The notes under the pieces were generated by a model, which did no database searches, was not told where the DNA came from, and was given only the letters and a program-made list of their open reading frames with translations. DNA of 10,017 nt, taken from Actinomycetes bacterium (GTDB taxonomy: Bacteria > Actinomycetota > Acidimicrobiia > Acidimicrobiales > RAAP-2). The stretch covers positions 1 through 10,017 of the forward strand of contig JAJYWG010000010.1 of NCBI GenBank assembly GCA_021791615.1, in the 5' to 3' direction. Below are positions 1-6,063 of the stretch, in pieces (the first letter of the stretch is position 1; every line of letters begins with the position of its first letter). The translations under genes were made by a program, and so were the position numbers.

Positions 1-115
1 CCCGCTCCACCCGGGCCACGCACGACGCGCAGGTCATCCCCTCCACCGCCAACCTACGGGAGGTGCCCGACACGCCGTCGGCGCGACGATCGACCGTGTG
101 CACGTCGGCGTTCAC
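1..115 (-). CDS. copA: Heavy-metal (probably Cu) P1B-type ATPase, N-terminal fragment
   Basis: Only the first 38 codons are in the window; the gene continues past base 1. Reading from a GTG at 115-113, about 25 residues of leader are followed by GMTCASCVARVER, the signature of a heavy-metal-associated (HMA) domain, whose CxxC pair binds Cu(I) or another soft metal. The CASC form and the leader before the domain fit a P1B-type ATPase such as CopA/CtpV better than a free copper chaperone, which normally begins almost at the motif. The GTG overlaps the csoR stop (GTGA), so the two genes are probably translationally coupled and co-transcribed under CsoR control. Such pumps export cytosolic Cu(I) across the membrane using ATP. 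The ATPase core (DKTGT, CPC) lies outside the window, so metal specificity and the ATPase assignment itself are inferred; a long chaperone remains possible. Confidence 0.75.
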   Translation of the reverse strand, partial: MNADVHTVDRRADGVSGTSRRLAVEGMTCASCVARVER

Positions 116-456
116 GATGCGTCCTCCACTTCGTCCCGCGACACGGGCGTGCCGGGCTCGGGCAGGCCGGCGAGGTGGCGGAAGTCGGTCAGGCTGGAGT
201 TGAACCGCAGGGCCTCCAGCAGCTCGTCGATCTTCTCCGTGCCGCGCCCGGTCTGGATCGCCTCGGACACGCAGGTCTCCAGGTGGTTGCGCAACAGGAG
301 ACGGTTCACCCGCTCGAGCGACGCCTGCAGGGCCGCCACCTGCTTCATCAGCTCCGGGCAGTAGCGCTCTTCGTCCACCATCGAGATCACCGCCCGCAGG
401 TGCCCCTCGACGGTACGCAACCTGGTCAACGCTTCCCGCTTGTACGACTCGATCAT
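112..456 (-). CDS. csoR: CsoR-family copper-sensing transcriptional repressor
   Basis: A 114-residue all-helical DNA-binding protein of the CsoR/RcnR family (DUF156). The family's N-terminal helix is seen as LTRLRTVEGHLRAV (about residues 10-23), followed by the metal ligands Cys33, His58 and Cys62. This is the C-x24-H-x3-C pattern of Cu(I)-sensing CsoR and not the pattern of the Ni/Co sensor RcnR. In the family, apo-CsoR represses and Cu(I) binding releases the operator. The next gene on the strand is the CopA-like ATPase, overlapping by four bases, the classic csoR-copA arrangement. The ATG at 456-454 is chosen because it begins at the normal family position. No clear Shine-Dalgarno precedes it, but TAGCAT (complement of 464-469) sits about 7 bases before it, which suggests a leaderless transcript. 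Its operator is probably the G/C-tract inverted repeat at 467-494, giving autoregulation. Confidence 0.93.
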   Translation of the reverse strand: MIESYKREALTRLRTVEGHLRAVISMVDEERYCPELMKQVAALQASLERVNRLLLRNHLETCVSEAIQTGRGTEKIDELLEALRFNSSLTDFRHLAGLPEPGTPVSRDEVEDAS

Positions 457-463
457 GATCGTT

Positions 464-469
464 ATGCTA
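464..469 (-). promoter_or_regulatory. Candidate -10 element of the csoR promoter
   Basis: Read on the minus strand this is TAGCAT, close to the TANNNT actinobacterial -10 consensus, ending 7 bases before the csoR ATG. That spacing would start transcription at or next to the A of the ATG and make the mRNA leaderless, which fits the absence of a Shine-Dalgarno sequence. No convincing -35 hexamer was found; its place is occupied by the putative CsoR operator. Prediction by eye only. Confidence 0.4.
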
Positions 470-494
470 GCCCCACCCCACCGGGGGTGGGTAG
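467..494. promoter_or_regulatory. Probable CsoR operator (G/C-tract inverted repeat)
   Basis: Left half CTAGCCCCACCCC (467-479) and right half GGGGGTGGGTAG (483-494) form an imperfect inverted repeat around ACC. TA-ending arms with pure C and G tracts broken by a single A/T are the hallmark of actinobacterial CsoR operators such as that of Mycobacterium tuberculosis. It lies 11-38 bases upstream of the csoR start, so bound CsoR would cover the spacer and -35 region. The right arm also pairs GGGTAG (489-494) with CTACCC (504-509), so the element may extend toward the plus-strand genes and control both directions. Confidence 0.75.
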
Positions 495-539
495 CGGGTT
501 CAACTACCCAGATCGGCAGCCACGCGCCGGGATCGTCTA

Positions 540-552
540 CTACAGTCTGTAG
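540..552. promoter_or_regulatory. Perfect inverted repeat CTACAG-T-CTGTAG, candidate operator
   Basis: CTACAG (540-545), a central T, and CTGTAG (547-552) form a perfect 6-base inverted repeat. It lies 40-53 bases before the ATG at 593, the place for an operator of the plus-strand genes. The core TACA-N3-TGTA resembles the TACA-N2-TGTA boxes bound by BlaI/CopY-type winged-helix repressors, but the spacing is one base longer than the classical box. No BlaI/CopY gene is in the window, so the cognate protein is unknown. Confidence 0.45.
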
Positions 553-592
553 GTGAGCGACGATCGTAGCTCATCGAAAGGAGCGGTTCGCG

Positions 593-844
593 ATGGCAGA
601 TGTTCTCGCAGTGATAGGCGGTGGTAGCAGTCTTCTCATCCTGTGCGTCCTGGCGTGCCCGTTGATGATGGGCGTCATGATGTGGGGGATGCGCCGGGGC
701 GGTAACGCCTCCCAGCAGCCACCGTCGGTGCCGATGGCCGACCCAGCCAAGGCGGCCGAGCTGGCTCGCTTGCGCTCAGAGATCGACCAGCTCAAGGCGG
801 CCAAGGCCGACACCGGCGGGCGCCCGGCGAGACAGCATCGGTGA
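593..844 (+). CDS. Small Met-rich single-span membrane protein
   Basis: An 83-residue protein with a strong Shine-Dalgarno (AAAGGAG, 577-583) nine bases before the ATG. Residues 3-33 form one hydrophobic segment containing Cys18, Cys22 and Met25, 26, 29, 30 and 33, followed by basic residues (RR at 34-35), a Pro-rich linker and a short charged helix (about 50-71, LARLRSEIDQLKAAKA) that could be a coiled coil. I do not recognise a named family. Soft Cys and Met side chains beside csoR/copA make a copper-related role (binding or partnering) conceivable, but this is inference. Its stop overlaps the GTG of the next gene (GTGA, 841-844), so the two are almost certainly co-translated and may act together in the membrane. 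It lies divergently from csoR, separated by the operator region. Confidence 0.75.
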   Translation: MADVLAVIGGGSSLLILCVLACPLMMGVMMWGMRRGGNASQQPPSVPMADPAKAAELARLRSEIDQLKAAKADTGGRPARQHR

Positions 845-1449
845 CCCTGCTCACGTCCGCCGGTCTCCTGGGGGTGGTCGCGGTCGCCGCCTACGCCTTC
901 TGCGTCCGGCCGATGCGCCGGGGCCGCCGACCGCTCCTCCTTTCGATGCGAAGGATGTTCGGCGCCGAGCACGCTGGCGGCGCCGAGCACGCTGGCGGCG
1001 CCGTCTCGGACCTCGATGCCCACCTGGCGAGCGCTCGAGAGGAGCTGGCGCGGCTACGTGGGCGAGCACCGCTGCCCGCTCCCGTCGCCCACGAAGGGGC
1101 CACCTCGGAGCACGGGCCTAGCGTGTGGACCAGCGTGGCTGCCACCGGGCCAACGACGCTGGAGCGCAGTGCGCGGCCATCCTCGCTCGGCGGGAAGGTG
1201 ACGGGCTGGCGACACCACTTCCCCGTGAACATGTCACGAGCGGAGCAGGTGGCGCGGGTCCTTGCCGGACTTGTGATCGCGGCGCTGACCGGCGCGGTCG
1301 TGCCCGGCGTGGTCGCCGGTGCGTGGGGTGTGAGCCTGGTGGTGATCGGGTGGCTCGCCGTCGCCGATCTCGTCGTGAGCGGGCTGACCGGTCACTGCCC
1401 CCTCCACCGGTTCGTGCGGTTGCCGTGGGATCCCGGTGTGAAAGCGTGA
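841..1449 (+). CDS. Membrane protein with N-terminal anchor and C-terminal DUF2892 (YgaP-type) domain
   Basis: A 202-residue protein. Residues 3-21 form a first membrane span followed by a basic patch (RPMRRGRR). A short duplicated AEHAGG segment (about 42-53), a charged helix (56-74) and a low-complexity linker follow. The C-terminal third begins at NMSRAEQVARVLAG (about 130-143) and has two further spans (about 137-159 and 161-180) ending GLTGHCPLHRF (181-191). This N-x-R start and TG-x-CPL ending are the marks of DUF2892, the membrane domain found alone or fused to rhodanese domains in YgaP. DUF2892 function is not well defined; a link to sulfur or metal-stress operons is common. The start is the GTG at 841, coupled to the preceding small gene. 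Cys186 and several His residues could bind metal, but nothing in the sequence proves it. Confidence 0.8.
   Translation: MTLLTSAGLLGVVAVAAYAFCVRPMRRGRRPLLLSMRRMFGAEHAGGAEHAGGAVSDLDAHLASAREELARLRGRAPLPAPVAHEGATSEHGPSVWTSVAATGPTTLERSARPSSLGGKVTGWRHHFPVNMSRAEQVARVLAGLVIAALTGAVVPGVVAGAWGVSLVVIGWLAVADLVVSGLTGHCPLHRFVRLPWDPGVKA
961..1002 (+). repeat. Tandem 18-base repeat inside the DUF2892 gene
   Basis: GGCGCCGAGCACGCTGGC occurs twice back to back (961-978 and 979-996), followed by a third partial unit GGCGCC (997-1002). The copies are identical at DNA level, so the duplication is recent or kept by slippage. It is in frame and encodes two GAEHAG units in the linker between the first membrane span and the charged helix. 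Confidence 0.95.
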
Positions 1450-1508
1450 GCCTCGGCCGCTCGGTTCCGCCTTGTTGCACGACCGACCGGCGTCCTTTTC
1501 GTGTGCTC

Positions 1509-1525
1509 ACCGTCGTGCCGACGGT
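1509..1525. other. 7-base hairpin in the gap before the acyl-CoA synthetase
   Basis: ACCGTCG (1509-1515), loop TGC, CGACGGT (1519-1525) form a perfect stem. It lies between the DUF2892 gene and the GTG at 1538. No T-run follows, so an intrinsic terminator is doubtful; an operator or mRNA structure near the start of the next gene is equally possible. Confidence 0.35.
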
Positions 1526-1537
1526 TGACGTCGGACG

Positions 1538-3145
1538 GTGACCTGGCTCGGGAGGATGTTGGCGAGTCCGACCGGGCGGCGGCTCCTGTGGGGGCCCGCC
1601 GCCGCCTCCTGGGGGCTACTGGCAGAGGCCGCCGCGGAAGCTCACGGCCCGGTCCCACTGTGGCTGGACCGCCCGTTGCACATCGCTCCTGAACATGGTG
1701 TCGACACCGACTATGCGGCCTTCGCCCGACTCGTCGTCGAGGCGTCCGGCTGGCTGCGCGCGGCGGGACTTCGGCGGGGAGAGGTTGTGGCGATCGTCAA
1801 AGCCCACAATGTCGACGTCGTGGCGCTCGCCCAAGCGGCCGGGAGGCTCGGGGCCGTGCCCGCACTCCTTGCCCCCGAGTTCGACCCCGACACGATCACT
1901 GCCTTGCTGCACCGGCTGGGCAAGCCGTTGACCATCGCCGACGATGCCGCCATCGCCAAACACGGCCTCGCCGCTGCGGGAGTGACGGGTCGACTCGTCA
2001 ACGTGGACGGCTCCGAGACCGGCGGGATCGGGATCGATGAGCTCCGAGGGGGCCACGTGCCACCGCCTTCGCCGCGAGCCGACCATGAGCTGGTGGCCGT
2101 CACCCACACCTCGGGCACCACCGGGCCGCCGAAGCTGATCTCCCACACCGGCGCCAGCCTCGCCGGCCAATCCCTCGTCCAAGTGCTCGGTGGCCGGCTC
2201 CTCCTCGGCCGGCGCGACGTCATCGCCACCTGCCTCACCACCGCCCACGCCCGCACCCTGTCGGGGTTGGCCACCATCGCCGCGCTCGGGGTGCCGCACC
2301 TGGCGATGGTCGATCCCGATCCCGCCTCGGCCGCCGAGCTGTTGGCTCGGCACCGGCCCACCCTGATCGAGACGTTTCCCAACGTCTTCGCCCACTGGGA
2401 GGGCCTCGCCGAGCACCCCGCGGCACCACTGGCGAACGTGCGGATCTTCCTGTCGACCTTCGACGCCGCCCACCCCCGGACGATCCGGACGATGTTGGCG
2501 TCCTCGCGGCGGCACCTACCGGTCTACGCCCAGGCCTACGCCCAAAGCGAGACCGGCGCCATCGCGTTGAGCTTCCGGGTCTCCCGCCGACGAAGCGGCG
2601 ACGCGCGCCTCGTCGGCTGGCCGGCCTTGGCGTTCAACCGGGTGCGTGTCGTCGACCCGACGACCGACGCCGTGGTGCATCGCCGCGGCAAGCCGGGCGC
2701 CATCGAGGTGCGCGGTCCGGGGCTGTTCGCCGGATACCTGGGCGATCCCGAGCGCACCGCGCGCGGATGGCGCGACCGTTGGTGGCGCACCGGCGACGTG
2801 GGCTCGCGTCGGATCGGCGGCGCGCTGCGCCTTCAGGGCCGTGCCGTCGACGCGGTGGCCGATGCGCCGGACTACCTGGCCTGGGAGGACGTACTGCTCG
2901 CGCGCCTCGAGGAGCTGGACGAGCTGGTGATCATTCCCGATCCGACCGGCCGCCCGGCAGCCGTCGCGACCGTCAGGGGAGACGGTGCATTGGACCCGGC
3001 ACGCTGGACGGCCGCGACCGCCGACATGCCCAGCCTGGGTGTGCCGCGAGTGCTCAACTGGGACGAGCTGCCAACCACGGCGACCTGGAAGGTGCGCCGA
3101 GCCGCGCTACGCGCCCAAGTCTTCCCTGACCAGATCTGCGACTGA
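1538..3145 (+). CDS. ANL-superfamily adenylate-forming enzyme (acyl-CoA synthetase / AMP-dependent ligase)
   Basis: A 535-residue full-length AMP-binding enzyme. Such enzymes activate a carboxylic acid with ATP to an acyl-adenylate and usually transfer it to CoA. Visible motifs: the phosphate-binding loop HTSGTTGPPK (190-199), the A5 motif YAQSETG (334-340) with the Mg-binding Glu338, WRTGD (416-420) with the ribose-binding Asp420, the hinge region GRAVDA (434-439), and a C-terminal TWKVRR (516-521) with the probable catalytic Lys518, where Trp replaces the usual Gly before the Lys. The substrate cannot be read from sequence. The GTG at 1538 lacks a good Shine-Dalgarno; the in-frame ATG at 1556 has GGAGG directly adjacent, too close to use, so the true start is uncertain by about six codons. 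It sits between the small membrane proteins and cydAB, about 90 and 210 bases away. It may be its own transcription unit, and its link to copper or respiration is unclear. Confidence 0.88.
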   Translation: MTWLGRMLASPTGRRLLWGPAAASWGLLAEAAAEAHGPVPLWLDRPLHIAPEHGVDTDYAAFARLVVEASGWLRAAGLRRGEVVAIVKAHNVDVVALAQAAGRLGAVPALLAPEFDPDTITALLHRLGKPLTIADDAAIAKHGLAAAGVTGRLVNVDGSETGGIGIDELRGGHVPPPSPRADHELVAVTHTSGTTGPPKLISHTGASLAGQSLVQVLGGRLLLGRRDVIATCLTTAHARTLSGLATIAALGVPHLAMVDPDPASAAELLARHRPTLIETFPNVFAHWEGLAEHPAAPLANVRIFLSTFDAAHPRTIRTMLASSRRHLPVYAQAYAQSETGAIALSFRVSRRRSGDARLVGWPALAFNRVRVVDPTTDAVVHRRGKPGAIEVRGPGLFAGYLGDPERTARGWRDRWWRTGDVGSRRIGGALRLQGRAVDAVADAPDYLAWEDVLLARLEELDELVIIPDPTGRPAAVATVRGDGALDPARWTAATADMPSLGVPRVLNWDELPTTATWKVRRAALRAQVFPDQICD

Positions 3146-3217
3146 GCGGCGATGGTGAGGCAGTGGGCGGCGACGGCGCCAGGCGAACGCCCAGACGGCA
3201 GGCGGCCCGCGGCGATA

Positions 3218-3235
3218 GCGTCGGGGTACCGACGC
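3218..3235. terminator. GC-rich hairpin downstream of the synthetase gene (possible terminator)
   Basis: GCGTCGG (3218-3224), loop GGTA, CCGACGC (3229-3235) form a perfect 7-base stem 70 bases after the synthetase stop, and a second GC-rich self-complementary stretch (GCCGGC repeated at about 3234-3250) follows. There is no T-tract, so if it terminates transcription it is of the T-less type seen in high-GC actinobacteria. The 212-base gap between the synthetase and cydA (3146-3357) holds no convincing gene. A TTGACG at 3285-3290 could be a -35 element for cydA, but no matching -10 was found. Confidence 0.35.
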
Positions 3236-3357
3236 CGGCCCCAGCCGGCCAGGGGCGTGCCGTGCGGCATCGGATCTCCTCCGGTTGACGTGTGGCCTCA
3301 TCCCGGCGGGATCGTCGGGGACGACCTACCGATACGGGGGTGCCCGTGGACGGGGTG

Positions 3358-4722
3358 ATGATCGTGGCGGTCTCTTCGGCGCGGCTCGCCACCAACCGGG
3401 CGTTCGCCAGCGCCCAGATGGGCTTCTCGCTCGGCTGGCACATCGTGCTGGCCTCGTTCGGAGTGGGCTTTCCCATCCTGGTGCTCTACGCCGAGTGGAA
3501 GGCGCGCCGCAGCGGGGACCCGCTCTATCTCCTGCTCGCCCGCCGGTGGGCCAAGGTGATGGGCGTGCTCTTCGCCGTGGGGGCGGTGTCGGGGACGATC
3601 CTGTCCTTCGAGCTCGGGATCCTCTGGCCAGGGCTCATGAGCCGCTTCGGGGCGATCTTCGGGTTCCCGTTCACCTTGGAGGGCTTCGCTTTCTTCATCG
3701 AGGCCATCTTCCTCGGGATCTACCTGTACGGCTGGGACCGCCTGACGCCCCGGGCCCATCTGCTCACCGGGGTGCCGGTGGCGCTCGCCGGGATGGCCTC
3801 GGCATGGTTCGTCGTCACCGCCAACTCGTGGATGAACGACCCGACCGGCTTTCGCCTCGTCGGCGGTCGGGTCACCCACGTCGACCCCTGGGCCGGCATC
3901 TTCAACCCGGCCACCCCCACCGAGACCACCCACATGATCCTGGCCGCCTACATGGTGACCGGCTTCGGGGTGGCGGCGGTGTACGCGGCGGCCATCCTGC
4001 GCGGCAAGCGCGACCGCTACCACCGCACCGGGCTGCGGATCGGGCTCACCATGGGGGCGGTCCTCGCCCCGGTCCAAGGCATCGTCGGGGACTTCTCCGC
4101 CCGATACGTGGCCAGTCACCAGCCGATCAAGCTGGCCGCCATGGAGGGCGTGTTCCACACTGCCAAGGGGGTGCCCGAGACCCTCGGCGGCCTCGACATC
4201 GCCGGCAAGATGCGCTTCGCCGTCCACATCCCCGACGGCCTGTCGCTGCTCACGCACCTCAACCCCCACGCCGAGATCACCGGCCTCGACACCGTGCCGG
4301 CCGACCAGCGCCCTCCGGTCAACCCCGTCCACCTCTCGTTCGACCTGATGGTGGGGATCGGCTTCCTGCTGCTCTTCCTGGCGCTGTGGGCAGGGTGGTC
4401 GTGGTGGCGACACCGTGCGCTTCCGGAGCGACGCTCCTTCCTGCTGGTGGCATTGGCGGCGGGCCCTCTGGCGACCGTCGCCTTGGAGGCCGGGTGGGTC
4501 ACCACCGAGGTCGGCCGTCAGCCCTGGATCGTGTACCACGTCATGCGGGTCGACCAGGCGGTCAACACCGCCCCGGGCCTGTGGGTAGGGCTCCCTGTGC
4601 TGGTCGCCATCTACGGCGTCCTCACCGCCGTGCTCGTTGTGGTGCTCCGACGCTTGGCCGCCGTCCCGTTGCCACTCGACGAGCCCACCGAGACCGACGC
4701 CGTGGCGGTCAAGGTCATATGA
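3358..4722 (+). CDS. cydA: Cytochrome bd quinol oxidase subunit I (CydA)
   Basis: The haem-bearing subunit of cytochrome bd oxidase, which oxidises quinol and reduces O2 to water without copper. From the ATG at 3358 it is 454 residues with about nine membrane spans. Ligands recognisable by alignment to Escherichia coli CydA: His28 (haem b595), His192 and Met331 (haem b558), Glu108 and Glu115 (E99/E107 of the proton and haem-d region, in FTLEGFAFFIE), and the Q-loop pair Lys258/Glu263 in QPIKLAAMEG. GRQPW occurs at 386-390. The stretch after the Q-loop Glu is short, as in the short-Q-loop (CIO-like) group. The start is uncertain: in-frame GTGs at 3292, 3340, 3346 and 3355 are possible. GTG 3346 has GGGGG five bases upstream, but homology begins near the ATG used here. 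cydB follows after 52 bases, forming an operon. Confidence 0.93.
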   Translation: MIVAVSSARLATNRAFASAQMGFSLGWHIVLASFGVGFPILVLYAEWKARRSGDPLYLLLARRWAKVMGVLFAVGAVSGTILSFELGILWPGLMSRFGAIFGFPFTLEGFAFFIEAIFLGIYLYGWDRLTPRAHLLTGVPVALAGMASAWFVVTANSWMNDPTGFRLVGGRVTHVDPWAGIFNPATPTETTHMILAAYMVTGFGVAAVYAAAILRGKRDRYHRTGLRIGLTMGAVLAPVQGIVGDFSARYVASHQPIKLAAMEGVFHTAKGVPETLGGLDIAGKMRFAVHIPDGLSLLTHLNPHAEITGLDTVPADQRPPVNPVHLSFDLMVGIGFLLLFLALWAGWSWWRHRALPERRSFLLVALAAGPLATVALEAGWVTTEVGRQPWIVYHVMRVDQAVNTAPGLWVGLPVLVAIYGVLTAVLVVVLRRLAAVPLPLDEPTETDAVAVKVI

Positions 4723-4774
4723 CCGTTCCCCGACGCCCGGGGGCGGCCGGTCTGAGCGCCGCCGGAGGGAGAGG

Positions 4775-5803
4775 ATGACGGCGGCCGACGATCTTGCCGT
4801 CGTGCTGTGGGTGGCGGTGAGCGCCTACGCGCTCCTCGGCGGAGCAGACTTCGGCGGGGGGTTCTGGGACCTGACGGCAGGCACCGCTCGAGGTGGGGCG
4901 CGCCTGCGCGACCGGGTGGAGCACTCGATCGGCCCGGTGTGGGAGGCCAACCACGTCTGGCTGATCTTCGCCCTCGTCGTGTTGTGGACGGGGTTCCCGA
5001 CCGCCTTCGCCGCCGTGGCCTCGACGCTCTACATCCCGCTCACGATCGTCGCCATCGGCGTCATCCTGCGAGGCTCCGCGTTCGCCTTCCGCAAGTCGGT
5101 CCACGACCTCTCGTCGAAGCGGGTTCTCGGCGCCACCTTCGCGGCGGCATCGGTGCTCACGCCGTTCTTCCTCGGTGCAGCCGCCGGCGGGATCGCCTCG
5201 GGGCGCGTGCCGCTCGGGATCGCCCGCGGGTCGATCGTCGGATCGTGGGTCAACCCGACGTCGCTGCTCGGTGGGGTGCTCGCCGTGGGGACCTGTGCGT
5301 GGCTCGCTGCGGTGTACCTCACCGGCGATGCCGCCCGCGACGGCGAAACCGACCTGGCCGACGCCTTTCGCCGCCGAGCGCTCGGTGCCGGCGTCGTCGT
5401 CGGTGGGGTGTCGCTGTCGGGAATCGCCGTGCTGCACGCCGATGCCCATGTGCTCTTTGCCGGGCTGACCGGCCGGGCACTGCCGCTCGTCGTGGTGTCG
5501 GGAGCAGCCGGAGTGGTCTCGCTCGGTCTGCTGTGGCGCCGCCACTACGGGATCGTACGGGTGACCGGCGCCATGGCTGTGGTGGCGGTCGTCTGGGGCT
5601 GGGCGGTGGCCCAGTATCCCCAACTGCTCGTCGGTGGTCCCACCGTGGCGGCCGCCGCCGCCCCGGCGCCGACCCTTCACGCCATGCTGTGGGCGTTGCT
5701 GGTGGGCGGCATCCTCCTCGTGCCGTCGCTCGGGTACCTGTTCGTGTTGTTCAACGCACCCACCCATGGTGGCCACGGTGCGCGGACCGAGGATCCGTCA
5801 TAG
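4775..5803 (+). CDS. cydB: Cytochrome bd quinol oxidase subunit II (CydB)
   Basis: The second large membrane subunit of the bd oxidase, which pairs with CydA in the cytoplasmic membrane. It is 342 residues from the ATG at 4775, preceded by a very strong purine-rich ribosome binding site (GGAGGGAGAGG, 4764-4774). The frame is open upstream to 4637, but that extension is arginine/proline-rich, overlaps cydA and is not coding. Family marks: LGGADFGGGFWDL (21-33) and GPVWEANHVWLIF (53-65) in the first spans, with about eight hydrophobic segments in total and a short hydrophilic C-terminal tail. The usual assembly transporters CydC and CydD are not in the window, at least not directly downstream, so they are presumably elsewhere in the genome. 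Bd oxidases are often induced under low oxygen, nitric oxide, sulfide or copper stress; no specific regulator site is visible here. Confidence 0.93.
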   Translation: MTAADDLAVVLWVAVSAYALLGGADFGGGFWDLTAGTARGGARLRDRVEHSIGPVWEANHVWLIFALVVLWTGFPTAFAAVASTLYIPLTIVAIGVILRGSAFAFRKSVHDLSSKRVLGATFAAASVLTPFFLGAAAGGIASGRVPLGIARGSIVGSWVNPTSLLGGVLAVGTCAWLAAVYLTGDAARDGETDLADAFRRRALGAGVVVGGVSLSGIAVLHADAHVLFAGLTGRALPLVVVSGAAGVVSLGLLWRRHYGIVRVTGAMAVVAVVWGWAVAQYPQLLVGGPTVAAAAAPAPTLHAMLWALLVGGILLVPSLGYLFVLFNAPTHGGHGARTEDPS

Positions 5804-5859
5804 AACAGACCGTGTCGTCGTCCCGGGTCGTGCGCGCCGACCCGGTTGGCGCTGACGCT

Positions 5860-6021
5860 ATGGCAGGCACGCGGGCGCTGGTCGTCATCCATCCCGGCGA
5901 CCAGCGCCCCGGCATCGGCGTTGTGCCCGCCACGCCGGCGGGCAGCAGGTGGGAAGCCGGTCCGGTGTGGCGTAGCCACTCCGAGGCGCGCACGCTCGTC
6001 AGGGCCATCGGGTACTGGTAG
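5860..6021 (+). CDS. Possible 53-residue protein between cydB and the permease
   Basis: An open frame from ATG 5860 to TAG 6019-6021; the same frame can begin at GTG 5812 (69 residues). Codon third positions are strongly G/C, as in the neighbouring genes. The product ends in GPVWRSHSEARTLVRAIGYW and starts with a short hydrophobic beta-strand-like LVVIHPG, so it looks like a small folded domain and not random sequence. I do not recognise a family. No clear Shine-Dalgarno precedes either start. The stop lies 42 bases before the permease start, so it would fit in the cydAB-permease operon. It could be a non-coding spacer; comparison with other genomes would decide. Confidence 0.4.
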   Translation: MAGTRALVVIHPGDQRPGIGVVPATPAGSRWEAGPVWRSHSEARTLVRAIGYW

Positions 6022-6063
6022 CGACGGATCGGGCGGAGCCCGCAACCGACGAGAGGAGCGTCC

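Noticed and set aside
1616..2515. 299-codon minus-strand frame opposite the acyl-CoA synthetase
   Set aside because: Antisense to an enzyme with intact catalytic motifs; its composition is low-complexity.
3152..3358. 68-codon frame between the synthetase and cydA
   Set aside because: No ribosome site, Arg/Pro-rich product, overlaps hairpins and the cydA start region.
3298..4539. 413-codon minus-strand frame opposite cydA
   Set aside because: Antisense shadow rich in His, Glu and Gly, with no domain.
4637..4774. Upstream extension of cydB
   Set aside because: The first 46 codons overlap cydA and encode Arg/Pro/Ser-rich sequence; the ATG at 4775 has a strong ribosome site and the correct family start.
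3285..4778. Long plus-strand frame over cydA
   Set aside because: Arginine/proline/glycine-rich out-of-phase shadow of cydA, whose ligand residues prove the other frame.
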